The notes below the pieces were generated by a model. That model was not told the DNA's origin. It did not search any database and was given only the letters and a program-made list of their open reading frames with translations. A stretch of 64,000 nt of DNA from Gracilariopsis chorda (taxonomy: Eukaryota; Rhodophyta; Florideophyceae; Gracilariales; Gracilariaceae), in contig NBIV01000130.1 in the NCBI GenBank assembly GCA_003194525.1, positions 1 through 64,000 of the forward strand, given 5' to 3'. The first letter of the stretch is position 1; the number at the start of each line of letters is the position of its first letter. Positions 1-11,061 of the stretch are shown here, in pieces. A program made the translations under genes and the position numbers.

Positions 1-399
1 ATGACAGCCGCCGATGTACTCGGAGTTAACCACCTCTTCTGAGGAGTTCGCCCCGCCGCCCGAAGACGTCAAGTCTAAGGAGGGGAGGAAACCGCTACTT
101 CAGCGCCGAACATACCGAGTAAACTCGGATTTGCGAACCACACCTGTTCCACAGGACAATGCTCCATCGAGCAATGACCGGATTGATCCGGAAAAAGCAC
201 TTGAAGCGCTGGACTTCAGCCACGTGCCAGAGTAGCACCGCGACAAACTCCGTACTATGTTACTGGGAATTCACCACAATGTGGGATGGCTCGCTTGGCG
301 AGATTGATGCAACGGAACACCGGATCGATTTAATCCCCGGTGCGCGACCGGTTGCACAACCCCCTTACAGGGCAGGTCCGAAAGCTCGGGAAGAGGAGC

Positions 400-2800
400 A
401 GTCCCAGTGGACAAGATGCTCCGCGCAGGTGTGATTGAGCCCGCTCAATCACCCTGGGCATCCCCAGTTGTACTGGCTTTAAAGGCCGACGGAACCTGGA
501 GGTTCTGTGTCGACTACCGCCGGCTCAATGCCGTGACTGTTAGGACACGTACCCCATCCCTCGTATGGACGAGTTGCATTGACTCCCTTGGAGACGCCAC
601 CGTGTTCACGGCCCTTGATGCCAATTGGGGATATTGGCAAGTACCTGTCAGACAGGAGGATCGCGACAAAACCGCATTCACCTGCCATGCAGGAACGTAC
701 CGCTTCAAGCGGATGCCATTTGGGTTAACCAACGCCCCCGCCACCTTTCAGCGTGCAGTAGATATTCTACTCAACCGCTTTAAGTGGCGGAGTTGTCTGG
801 TCTACCTTGATGATATCATCATCTTCTCCAACTCGTTGGACGACCATCTCACTCACGTCCGAGACGTGCTCACCGTACTCCGCGATGCGGGAATTACCCT
901 CAAGTTGAGGAAATGCGAGTTTTTCACACATACTGTGAAGTATCTGGGTCACATTATCCGTCCTGGACGGTTAGCGATCGAGAAAGCTCGAGTCAAATCC
1001 CTCGTTGAGGCGAAAGAACCCCGTACTCAAACGGAACTGCGCTCCTTTCTGGGGCTGGTCAATGTCTATCGACGGTTTATCCCGAACTTTTCGGATACTG
1101 CAGCGCCCCTGAACGCGTTGTTGCGAAAGGGGAACCCCCCAAAACTGGGAATATTTACGCCCGAGCAATCGGAAGCTTTTAACTCCTTGAAGGAGGCTGT
1201 CACATCAGCACCAATCCTACATCTCCCAAAACTTGGGTTGCCATACTCCGTAGATACGGACTCGAGCGACTACCAAGTCGAGTGTGCTCTTTTTCAAACC
1301 ACCCCGAGGGGGAACGACATTCAATTGGTTATTGGTCACGTTCGCTCAATGTTCATGAGCGGAACTACTCCGTATCGGAGAAAGAGTGCCTCGCCGTCGT
1401 ATGGGCGATGACCACTCTGCGCCCCTACCTTATGGGAATTCACTTCACCGTGTACACGGATCATTCCTCATTGAGGTGGTTGATGAATATCTCCGACCCG
1501 TCGGGACGCCTCATGCGCTGGAGACTCCGCCTCGCGGAATATGACTTTCAAGTCATTTATAAAAAGGGTGCGCAGAACACCCAGGCCGACGCTTTATCGC
1601 GGTTACCCACAAGTGGGGAAGCACTCCCAACGGAGGATGATGAAGTCCCATGCTTCATGGCTATAGACCCGGATGATCCGGAACATGCCGTCGAGGCTAG
1701 GCCAGAAACCTGGGACGAGGATGCTGATTTTGACGAACTACTCGCATCGCGAGATAAATCTGAGAACCCGTTACCGGGAAACTTTGTACCGGTATCACCG
1801 GAAGAAATGATCCGAGAACAATTCGGCGACCCATTCTGTACGAGAATTCGTGCCCGTATCAACGGTGGTGAAGATCTCCCTTTCGGAGTAAACGACAAAG
1901 GCTACCTCGTAAGAAAGGTCGAAGCCCGCCCACAGATTATGGTACCACATTCCCTGCAATCGTGGGTGTTACATCTATCACACTACACCCCCATTGGAGG
2001 TCACCCAGGTGGGAGGAAACTCTACCTAACCCTGCGAAGGGATTTCTATTGGCCCGCAATGGCGGTGGATTGCTACGCAACTGTGCGGTTTTGTAGCGAA
2101 TGCGCGAAGAATCGCGTCAAACTCCGCAAAAATGCGAAGAAGATGAAACTATTCCCCGCAAGGGCGCCGCTCGAGTTTATTGCGATCGATATTCTCGGAC
2201 CATTACTCACCACGAAACGTGGAAACAAGTTTCTACTTGTCATTACCGACCGCTTCTCTAAGCTGGTACGGACTGTCCCTCTTCGGAGGATAACCGCTCT
2301 CACGGTGGCCCAGGCTCTGGTGACGCACTGGATTTTTGTCTACGGTCCCCCTGTAGAGGTGCTCTCTGACAACGGGAAGCAGTTCGTGAGCAAGTTCTTC
2401 CAGGATGTTTGTCGCATCCTGGATGTCAAGAACTTGTTCACGACTACCTACCACCCCCAGTGTAATGGGCAAGTTGAACGGTTTAACCGGACGTTACTCG
2501 CGGCGTTACGTTCCTACGTCGCTGACCACCCAACGAATTGGGATCTCTACGCTGATGCGGTAACCTACGCGTACAATACGCAGGTACACCGGACTACCGG
2601 AGTTTCGCCATTCGAGTTAGTTCTATCTAGAACACCCCCGCCTGTGGCGCTGGAACCCCAAGCTACTTTGGACAATTTCCCATCTGTGGGTATCTACCGC
2701 CAGAAATGGAAACAATGGCTTTCCGCTTTCCAAGCTGGTCCCTGCTGCGCGGAAGTCTATGGCACGGGCCCAAGCCGCTTACAAGCGGGATTTTGACGCT
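400..2800 (+). mobile_element. G1 pol: reverse transcriptase, RNase H, integrase
   Basis: The RT part (about 400-1250) shows the FCVDYRRLN block, the LDANWGYWQ block and the YLDDI catalytic motif. RNase H (about 1280-1600) shows the YTDHSSLRWL and DALSRL blocks. Integrase (about 1950-2700) has an H2C2 zinc-binding region (HLSHY with CSEC), then a core with AIDILGP, SDNGKQF and QCNGQVERFNR, consistent with the D, D and E catalytic residues. These signatures are diagnostic of Ty3/Gypsy pol. The role is copying element RNA to cDNA and inserting it in the nucleus. It is treated as a fossil here. Confidence 0.92.
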
Positions 2801-4450
2801 CGCGTGCGAGGAAAACCGTCCCCGATTCGGGCAAATAACTACGTCTTCATCAGGAAGGAATACTACAACCCGGAACGGGAGAAGCGTCACAAACTCTCGC
2901 CTGTGGCGGATGGACCCTTCAAGGTGATCTCTGTTAACACCGACACTGTCGTGGAAGAGATGGGGGACACGCACGAACGGATTTCCCGTGATCATGTTGT
3001 CCTTGCCCCTCCTCCCTCGTCAGAGGTAGTCCTGGATCCAGGCAACCCCGTTTCTACGGACTCCGCCACACCGGAACAATCCGGGAGTACTAGACCTACG
3101 GTACTACCACACCCCAGCCGGGGACTCTCAGACCTACCGACTCTGTCGGACTCACCGGCTCAGCCGGGTAATTCGGGCCCCTCAGCGCCCGCCCCTACCA
3201 CGTCTGCCCCACTAGCGCGCATCTATACCCGCCAGGCGGGGAATGTTATCCCTTATCCCGCCGCTCCGTCTAAGGAGGTGGAGGAGAACACTCGTTTTCG
3301 AGGGACGATATCACCGTCGCAACGGGAAACACACCGTAACATACGGAACACTGACCGTGGAGCACGGAGTATGTCACGCGACACTAATCCCCCGTTCCCG
3401 GGCAGTGCTGTGCAACAGGAACCAGACGCGCAGGCCCCGCAAAAGCGGCAAATACACCGTTCGTCACGGGAAAACGAGAAGCCTCACTCCAATACCGCAG
3501 CAGCGGAAAGGCAATCGCCCGATGCCTCGAAGCCGCCGTTGGCGGAAGTCCCCGCGGAAGCGGTTCAATCAGGTCGATCAGACCCGCGCCCTGCGGAGAA
3601 GGGGCGCCCAGATACGCCGGCCTCACAGGGGAATACCCACACCCCTCTTGGGGAAAAAGGCGGCCAAGCTGCAGTCGAAGCTTTAAGCCCTGGCTTGCAA
3701 GCACCGGAAACGCCTCCCGTCGTTGACGGAATCAAAGCCCCCGCTACGGGGAATAATTTGCGCCAACCCCCGCATCGCTGCGGCGAAGAACCGAGGAACT
3801 CGGGAATAACGCACGCAATCGCACGCTCGAAACCGGTCGTACCGGACGCTGCTCCTCCTCACGGAGATGGTGCACTGCGCTCAGCGGCAATTACCCTGAA
3901 AAGGGTGTCATCGGCACCTGCCCAGAACCCCCCAAAGGGGAATTTTGACCAAAATACCGGTGTACCGGAGTTAGCCCCAGGCATCCCGTCAGTAGCCGGG
4001 GACACCACGGCGTCGCCGGAACGTATGGTGCAGAGCGCTCGTGCGCCTGGCAGGGAGGCGGTTTGCCACCCAATCACCGTGTCGCACGGGACCCCCCAGG
4101 GGATTGTGGAAATGCCGATCCCGCAGGAGCGGTCATCTTCCCGCAAACTCGCGGTTCGTGAGCTCAACCGCGAAGGCGGAGCCCAAGTCCCCAGCCGACT
4201 GGCGGTTCGCCCGGCCTACCGTGAAGACGGGAACAACGACACCCCAATGGGGAATGACTTGCCGGGGAAAACCGTGACACCACACACCACCCTCTTGAGG
4301 GATATTTTCCCGCATGAGCAGCGGCCACTAGGACAGCGCACGGCAACGCCGGAGTTATCGCCGAACACCCTGCTAAGGGACATTATACCGCACAGCGGGC
4401 AGCCCCGCAGTGAAGTACAACCACCACCCGGCACGGCCGGCAGGTCTACG
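2800..4450 (+). mobile_element. G1 low-complexity pol C-terminal region
   Basis: A long open stretch follows integrase. After a short block resembling the integrase C-terminal region (YVFIRKEYYNPE, then LSPVADGPFKV), the translation becomes Pro-, Ser-, Thr-, Arg- and Gly-rich with no recognisable fold. The DNA is packed with short C-first stem-loops, for example at 3314-3325, 3334-3346 and 3355-3367, spaced about 20 nt apart. The composition suggests a disordered spacer between integrase and chromodomain; that role is inferred. Confidence 0.6.
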
Positions 4451-4615
4451 AACGAGAGTTCGTAGTAGACCGACTTGTCGGACACACCTGGGACCAGGAT
4501 GGTATTCTACAATACCGCGTCCGCTGGTACGGGTACGACCCCAGTGGGGATACGTGGGAGCCAATTGAACACCTCCCGCGGTCGCAGGTCCTGCAATACC
4601 ACCGTCAAACGGGAA
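4450..4615 (+). mobile_element. G1 chromodomain-like segment
   Basis: A translated segment contains an aromatic-rich WYGYDPSGDTWEP block following a REFVVDRLVGH-like strand. This matches the chromodomain consensus (V-x-K-W-x-G-Y ... T-W-E-P). In chromoviruses such a domain sits at the integrase C-terminus and directs insertion to marked chromatin. The position, distal to integrase and proximal to the LTR, fits. Identification is from motif shape only. Confidence 0.7.
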
Positions 4616-4847
4616 CCGCAGCCCCAGCCACGCTGGTTAATGCCCAAGTTGGGTAACGTTGCCGCGCGAGCGGAGAGCGAAAGGAAAGGACAACAAGGCA
4701 AAGTCCGTCGAAGACGGGGAACTCAACCGAGAAGCACCGTTCTAAACGGGAAAGTTTATTCAGGGGAGCAGCTAGCTCCCCACAATACTACACTACACTA
4801 ACTGGCATAGCCAGGGAAAGAAGAACCAGGAAACTGGACCAGAGGTT

Positions 4848-6635
4848 TCACTCACCCCCATCGCCCGGGGCGTAACCCCCAGCAAGGTGGTAGGCCAACG
4901 CGTCCGCCATGGTGGTGACATCCCCCGATACCTCGGCAGCGCTAAGACCGGCACCCCGGAGGAAACGTGCGATGATTTCGTTTTCATTCGCCGTCACCCC
5001 GCTGGGGATAGAAGGTCCGGCACTTGCCGCCGAAGGGTCAGCAGCCGGCTCGGCCGGAGATGCCCCCTCTGGGAAAGCTTCCACGCTAGCGCCGGTTTCC
5101 TCTACGTCCATCTCCCCGGGTTCTTCCGGTTCGTTATCGACCATTGGGTCATCCCCGCCGTATGCGCGGTAGTAGTCGTCGGAATCAACGTACCCCACCG
5201 GGTGGTCTTCCGGCACATGCCGGGGCGTATCGCGAAGCTCGCGCGCCTCCTCGGAGGAAATTTCCCGGAACTCCCAGGGGTCGAAGTAGATAAAATCCCC
5301 CGCAAGGGCGGTGTTTCTACCGAGTCCCGGACCACCGGTGTTACCGCTACCGCCATCCAGACGACCGCTTTGCTCCAGCGGGACCTCACTCCAGCTAACG
5401 CTGTCGATGTACCCAAATAATTGGAGGACCTCTTCATTGTTGGCCTGGCCCCCAAGGGGGATGCGAAGATCCAGGTTTCGGATCGCTGCCCGCACACGCG
5501 GTTGAAGGAACCAGAGACGATACTGGTCGTACGCCTCGTTGAGGATATAAGCCGCACTGCGGGCCGCCCACTCCGTAACCACTACGGACCACAACCCCGA
5601 CCGGGGATCCTGCATGAGCAGCGAACCGAGGTACGTAAGTACCGGCGGGAGTTCTATGTAGCACCCCCGGCAGGCTTCATGGAAGCGCCACCACTCGGGG
5701 AGTGCTACATACCGACCTAGTCGGTGAGGCGGCGCAATCCGCTCTATCTCCACGTTCTGATACGGGATAAAATACCCGAATCGGGATCGCCAACGCCGCT
5801 CGTAGCGGATGAAGTTTTGGAGAAAGTTGGACCGGTATTGCCGGGGAAGGTACCTGAACTCCGCCCGAATAATCGGTCGCTCCCAGCAAAGGGCCTCTTG
5901 CCGCGCTGCGGGGAAATTCCTCCAAGCGAGGGTCTCGAGGCGGAACAGGTTCTAGCCGTACCCAATCTCCCCGCGAGTGCGGAAGTAGCTAACGTCGAAG
6001 CCAAACTCCGGTGGGACCGGTACATCGAATGGAGCCCGGCTCTGTCGTTGATACGCCATGCGCGTCAGCGCGGTCTGTGCCGCAGTGACGGTCTCGCCCG
6101 AGTTTCTTCGGAGGTGGTGACGCGGAATCGCAATCCGGTGACGCCAATCCCACGATGTGGTGACTGCTCTGGGCAGATCCCCCGGAAGGGTGTCTGAACC
6201 ATTCGCATAAGCGGTGACCAATCCCTCATTGAGGACGGCGACCGGGTGAAACCACGGGGCAAGGCGCAGGCGCGACGCGTGATTCCGATTCATCGGGTTG
6301 ATCCCCACCAGGGTGTTGTAAGTTGGCCAGTTGGACACCGGAGTGGTTCCGGAGGACACCACCGAAGGTGGTAGTGCGAAGGGATGGTCGGCTGCCGCAG
6401 CCATATTCCCCGGTTGTACCGGATTTCGATCGCCCTGAGGCAGGGGAACTGACCAGAAACCGGTGGTGTATCGCCCGAGAAGTCTCGGCGGTTGGCTGTG
6501 GTTGTTGATATTGTTGTCGTCGTTCATTTTTCCCTTTTGGAGGGTGGCTGTTGTTGTCGTTTGTGTGCTTGATGACTCTGGTGCAGAGGGATTTACCGGA
6601 GAACCGGAGACAAAGCACGCGCTTTTATCACCCAT
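4848..6635 (-). mobile_element. G1 antisense open region between pol and 3' LTR
   Basis: On the strand opposite pol there are two long open stretches covering about 4848-5753 and 5952-6635. The translation is rich in Trp, Tyr, Pro and acidic residues, with blocks such as YVALPEWWRFHEACRGC and a C-terminal acidic, Ala/Pro-rich tail. I do not recognise a family. Antisense ORFs in the 3' part of some plant Gypsy elements are known, and G2 in this window also has an antisense open region here. It could be an accessory protein of the element or captured host sequence. Confidence 0.55.
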
Positions 6636-6680
6636 TTTCGTCTGGGAATCCTCCGCGTCCGCGGTCGTTTTCCCGTCTTA

Positions 6681-6690
6681 AGGGGGGGGA
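6681..6690 (+). promoter_or_regulatory. G1 polypurine tract
   Basis: A ten-base purine run, AGGGGGGGGA, lies two bases before the LTR. In LTR retroelements the polypurine tract primes plus-strand DNA synthesis and directly precedes the 3' LTR, so it fixes both the orientation and the left border of the LTR. Confidence 0.85.
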
Positions 6691-6692
6691 TA

Positions 6693-7500
6693 TGAAGTGC
6701 AACGCCCTCAGGGAGGGATTCTGGGTACTTGAACGCTTTCCCGATATTATCGGTTGTGTAGTGTGTATATGAACTACGCCCCACAATGGTGGGTACGGAC
6801 ACGTGGGACACGGTTTTGGGTCAATTGGCGGTTGGCCACAGTAGTGGATGTTGCCACGGAATGTGGAGTATTTTTGTTAATTTTATTTATTATTTTCACA
6901 CCCATTTCTGGGAAGCTAGTACTTAGTGCGACGGCGCACTGCCGTCGCACCAGTAAACCTTCCCCAACAAGGGACCCCAACCTGGGGAATTGGCTCTGAG
7001 CTTTACCGCCTCCGCGTGTTCTCAACTCCTCCTTGGAGGGAAGCACCGTAGTGTACGGAAGTTCACCCCCCTTGCACATCTAAAGGAGACCCATCATTGG
7101 GAGTACTAATTGTTCCAATCATATTGGTGTTTCGCCCTGTATAGGGAGTCCTGTCCACCGGCATTGCCGTATCTGCTCGTCGCTCTCGCGACCCACTTCG
7201 TCCTTCCTCTTTCCCCTTTTTAGGGTAGCACCTCCCGCTATCCGCGGCCCTCGTGTGCGCATCCGCTCACACACCCCCACTTACGTGGAAACATACCTCT
7301 ACTGAGGATCACACCCCGCTCACGCGGATACCGATTCTTCGCCTTCACCTCCCTGCGCGAGTCGCGACAGGTGTCCCTGGTCTTACAAACCGGCTTCGCC
7401 GTGACACCTCTGGGAGGGCTCTACCCAACTGGGTTCACCTCGTGAGAGGAAGATCCCGGACGTCTTTCGGTGTTTTTCCCCTTTGGGGCATTGCACCACA
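6693..7500 (+). repeat. G1 3' long terminal repeat (808 bp)
   Basis: The left edge is TGAAGTGCAA just after the polypurine tract. The right edge is TTGCACCACA, whose reverse complement TGTGGTGCAA matches the left edge at eight of ten positions, giving the TG...CA ends expected of an LTR. Immediately after 7500 the sequence turns into BTAF1-like coding sequence on the minus strand, which independently fixes the border. The partner LTR is outside the window, so the age cannot be judged from LTR divergence. The LTR holds many short stem-loops, for example 7028-7039 and 7046-7058. Confidence 0.87.
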
Positions 7501-8600
7501 CGCTGTCATGTATTTGATCAGGTTTTTGATCATAAGATCAATCGCCTTTTTCACATCATGTGCAGCTAGACGGAGAGCTATTCTTGCGATTGAGTCTGCG
7601 GCATGAGTGCTGGACATGTCTATTGTAACCCTTTCGCAATGCAGCCAGCAACGATTTGATGTAGGGGTTAACTTTAGGAGGCAGTGGAATACCACTAGCC
7701 ACCATGATGGACGCTACGGCGCATACAGAGGTGGAGATGGTGAGATCTTCCTCACGACTTTCCAGACACGTAATGGACTGACTCAGTCGCATTCGGAGAG
7801 CCGAGATAAACTCAAGTCGCCGTTTCTGCATCCCGGAATGCTTCAAGTCCGTGTAGATCGCCTTCCAGGTGTTCTTCGAGCTCAAATCGTTCATGTTTAC
7901 CCAAACTTCCTTAGCTTTGAAAGGAGCATGGGCGAGATTAGACTTCCCAACATAGCGCTTACCCCCTTGAGAGTTATATTTGAGCTTCAAAATTTCCTTC
8001 CCAAAGGCATTCAGATTGGTAGGAATAGCGTCTAGGAACGCCTTCGTGTCAGTAAACAGAGGACCTGCCGACATACACATTCTGGCGAACAGGTTATTCG
8101 CATTAGGTGACAAAAGCGTCCTTATAGATGCAGCTATTTCGTCTGGTAGTACATACGAGGCATTCTTAATCTACAGAGTCTATACTTCACATATTTGACA
8201 AGCAAGTTGTCAAGCCCTGGAAAACTCACTCCGTAGATAATTTCCTAGAACTGGCTGATAGGACAGCTCATCGGATGGCCATCTTGCAGCTAAGGACCCA
8301 ATGGCAGCAGCAACCATCTGGTGGATGACAGAAAAATCATAAGGCTCTTCGACTGCGGGAGCGAAGTCCCCATCGTGAACTGTTTGAGGAATAAGGCTTC
8401 GGCTCCCCTTTGCAGCTTTCAGTTTTGCAGCTCGTCAGGCTGCTGCTGCCTTTCTCCGATTTGCCATCGCCGGAGTCCTAATTTTTGTTTTGTGGCTATC
8501 AAAGCCTGACGCTGCTTCCGCTCTTGACTCTTGAGATGCTGCATGCATCCCCATATCTAACATGGGATTGAGGCTTTGTAGTAAATCATAAAAGGATGAA
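7501..8600 (-). pseudogene. BTAF1/Mot1-like TATA-binding-protein-associated factor, decayed fragment
   Basis: Minus-strand translation gives runs that resemble the N-terminal HEAT-repeat part (DUF3535 region) of the BTAF1/Mot1 family: VAAAIGSLAARWPSDELSYQ, then a segment ending PPKVNPYIKSLLAAL, then AADSIARIALRLAAHDVKKA up to the G1 border. Mot1 removes TBP from DNA using ATP; the Swi2/Snf2 ATPase part is not present here. Reading frames change at least twice and in-frame stops occur (for example near 8200-8160), so the copy is dead. G1 interrupts it after KYMTA. The rest, if it survives, should lie left of the G1 5' end. Confidence 0.7.
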
Positions 8601-9099
8601 TGACTCCCGCTGAACGTTTCTAACTTGCGATCTCAGGTATTCATTGAAGTTTTCTACAATGCCATGGATGCCGTGGACGACAGGGGGGCGGCGTTGTCAT
8701 CGGGCGGCGGTTGCTGGGGTGCAACATCGGGAAGGGGATGTTCCGGGGGAGAGCGGAGAAGATATTGTTCGCGCACTGGCGCGAATGGAGGACAGTCATA
8801 GTGAGAGTATACGTTCGCCATGGTATGCCATTGATCTCTTATTCCCTTTCATTTTGCGGGAAACCATAGAGGGAGGGGCGGCGGAGGTCTTTTTGGCGAA
8901 TAACCGATACCAGTTCTTCCGTTTTTCTCGAGACACCTTGGGACCGGTCATTGTTGTGGTGCAGCACTTGCATGTTGTTGTTCTCTTCACGACAAGCCTA
9001 CCAGTCCTCTATTTCAATTTCGCATTGAACCTTTTCTTCCTGCCGTAATTGCGTTGCCATTTGCTCCCCATTCTCTAAAGAAGAGTTGTGCAATTTTTT
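8601..9099. other. Spacer without recognisable gene
   Basis: Open frames on both strands here give no family I recognise. The minus-strand translation near 8796-8990 is Lys-rich and could be the far end of an accessory gene of the neighbouring Harbinger remnant, but nothing specific supports this. Confidence 0.4.
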
Positions 9100-10338
9100 T
9101 CACAAGCATATGATGCGTGCGATGATGTAGACGCAGTACCGGAGCGTGTTCTGTAAGATTTTCCATCTTGCTGCGAGAATTTCAGACGCCTGCTCTACAT
9201 GAATCCTAAACGATGATAAGTAGAAATCGAACGCATCTTCATAGAAACCTACCAGTTGGGAAAGAGGTATCGTGGTGATAAAGCTTTCTGTACATACGTA
9301 TGCCTCATCACCCACGATCCAAAACTCAGAACGTAATCCCTGTTTCTCAAAAAACTTACCAAAGCTGGAGACTGCATGGACCATAGCATCATTTGTTAAG
9401 CCCACAAATCGCGCTGAATAGCTGACGAAATGGTACGATCCATCTATTAAAGCATGCACGGAAAGGGCACAAAAACCTTTTCGAAATTAAGAACTGTGGG
9501 ATTACGATATCGTGCGAGCTTTCTAGTGCGGACTGAAATTCCGTCGAATGCTCCAGTGCAGCGAAAAAAAGGACTTGGTTAGGACCGAGAGTACTTGAAA
9601 CTCTGGAAAAGTTTTTGGAGCCCTTCACATGAGATTCGTAGTTCTGGTAGCTTCATAACCTTCATAAGCTCCAGAAATGTGTCTTCAAATACGTTGTACA
9701 CCGTAGACGTGCCTAATTTAAAGCACATAATTTCATCAAGATACCTAGCACCTGCTAGCCTCTGCAAGGTAATTCCGAGCCGCACATCGGCCGGAACTAT
9801 AGTTGTACCGGAATATGCCTCCATGCAAGTAATTTTAGATATTGAAGGTTGGACATAATCAAGAAGACGATAGAAGGAATCTCTACTTACCCGAAATGCG
9901 CGTTTGAAGCATCGCTCGTTCAGTATTGCAGCAATACCATCGAAGGTAGTTTCCTTTCATAGGGCGAACGGCATATGAATTAAATATGCTTTCGTTCTCT
10001 GACTATGCCCGGTAGCAATATGTTTTACCAAAATAGCCCAAGAAGAAGCAACAAGATCTTCGGTCATCGACTGCGAGTTTTGCGATTCGGAGGGAAACTG
10101 GAAGCCTACTATGTGAGAGATAGAAAAGAAGTATAATGGCTGCAGTCACAGCAATGGCTTCAATGCGCGGAGAGAAAAGTTTAGTTTGCAAGAGAACCTG
10201 TTGGCGGCAATGTAAGCTGTTGGCTCCAGTATTTTTATGCGGTGGTTCGTGGATCTGACTCGGAAAATGGGCTTGAGGATGCGATTTTGGACATCTTGGG
10301 CTATGCGGTGAGTGCAGAGATTTAAGAAAGTGTGGCAA
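9100..10338 (-). pseudogene. PIF/Harbinger (DDE_Tnp_4) transposase, decayed
   Basis: Minus-strand pieces read as a Harbinger nuclease. A GAFDGISVRT block (first catalytic Asp) is followed by ALIDGSYHFVSYSARFVG, then FWIVGDEAYVC (second Asp) and SSFRIHVEQASEIL (Glu region, followed by ARWKIL). Upstream, around 9580-9960, is an N-terminal region with ERCFKRAFRVSRDSFYRLL. The three blocks lie in three frames, so at least two frameshifts separate them. A further open stretch at 10003-10338 may be the N-terminal exon. I found no convincing terminal inverted repeats. It is distinct from the Harbinger element at 42-45 kb. Confidence 0.72.
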
Positions 10339-10766
10339 ATGGTTGTTGCAGGGATTTACGATGGGAAGTGTCGGTCGCGGAGTTGGTGAAATGTTCCAGC
10401 ACTGCTAGAACACACGTGTACAGTGCTTCAGCAGTGTCTGGAGCATCCTAAGCTTCACTGGCCCAGCATTACCACTGTATTTCGTTCATGCAGGTGCCAG
10501 TTGCTAAATTACTATTGGTTAGTATGCAGCTTCAGAGGCTTCTGGAAGCCAATGAAGTAAACAAAACGCACACATGAGTAAGTAGAAAGTATTAATGCGT
10601 TTGTGTGTTGTTTTGCGTTCTTTTTGAATCTATAAAAGGGCGAGTTGAGTCTCAGACTTCGGTCTGGACTCATTTCAAGAACGACATCTAAAAGTTCTCA
10701 CCCCCTCAACTGTCTCAACTTCCACTATAATTCATCAACTTTCAGACGCACTTAGTGAGGCGCTTG
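10339..10766. other. Spacer with an orphan TATA-like promoter
   Basis: The stretch contains TATAAAAGGG at 10631-10640, a strong TATA match, followed by a pyrimidine- and A-rich leader-like sequence. No plus-strand coding frame follows within the next few hundred bases. It may be the promoter of a lost gene, of a non-coding RNA or of an old LTR. Confidence 0.35.
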
Positions 10767-11061
10767 CTACTTTTTGAATACTGGGGGTGGGGCATTACCG
10801 TCGCTAAGACCAGTTGAAGCGCCCTTGGCGTAGACGGGAGACGGTAAGTTTGTAAAAAAGGCACTTTTGTCGTCTATGAGCCCCCACCGGAGCTTTGCTC
10901 GGATAACGGTGACGGTCGAAAGACCTGGTGGTTTCCGGACGGAGGTGCTTGACGGAAAGCTTTCCGAAGATGACGTGCCGTGCAATCTCTCCTGCAAAGG
11001 GCCACATTTGGTGTATAGTGAAAGCATATACCGATGTTAGAAGCTCTTCTTTGGAAGCCAT
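10767..11061 (-). pseudogene. Small unrecognised coding remnant
   Basis: An ATG-initiated minus-strand frame begins at 11061 (MASKEELLTSVYAFTIHQMW...). About midway, the adjacent frame reads on with a plausible protein-like composition (TVIRAKLRWGLIDDKSAFF...PVYAKGAS), suggesting a single frameshift in a short protein of roughly 90-100 residues. I do not recognise the family. It could equally be chance open sequence; only composition supports it. Confidence 0.25.

Larger units (their letters stand above)
1..7500 (+). mobile_element. Ty3/Gypsy chromovirus-like LTR retrotransposon G1, 5' part outside window
   Basis: Seen: pol domains in the order reverse transcriptase, RNase H, integrase, then a chromodomain-like stretch, a long region open on the opposite strand, a polypurine tract and a terminal LTR. 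This order (RT-RH-IN plus chromodomain) is known for Ty3/Gypsy chromoviruses. The 5' LTR, gag and most of the protease lie left of the window. The element is broken by a handful of interruptions but keeps long open frames, so it looks much younger than the Gypsy copies at 45-64 kb. It is richer in G+C than its surroundings and full of short stem-loops. Its right end lies inside a BTAF1-like pseudogene. Confidence 0.93.

Noticed and set aside
4475-4801. Separate small gene after the G1 pol region
   Set aside because: The informative reading here is the chromodomain-like segment; this frame has no independent support.
8644-9048. 134-codon plus-strand frame
   Set aside because: No family resemblance, odd hydrophobic composition; likely chance.
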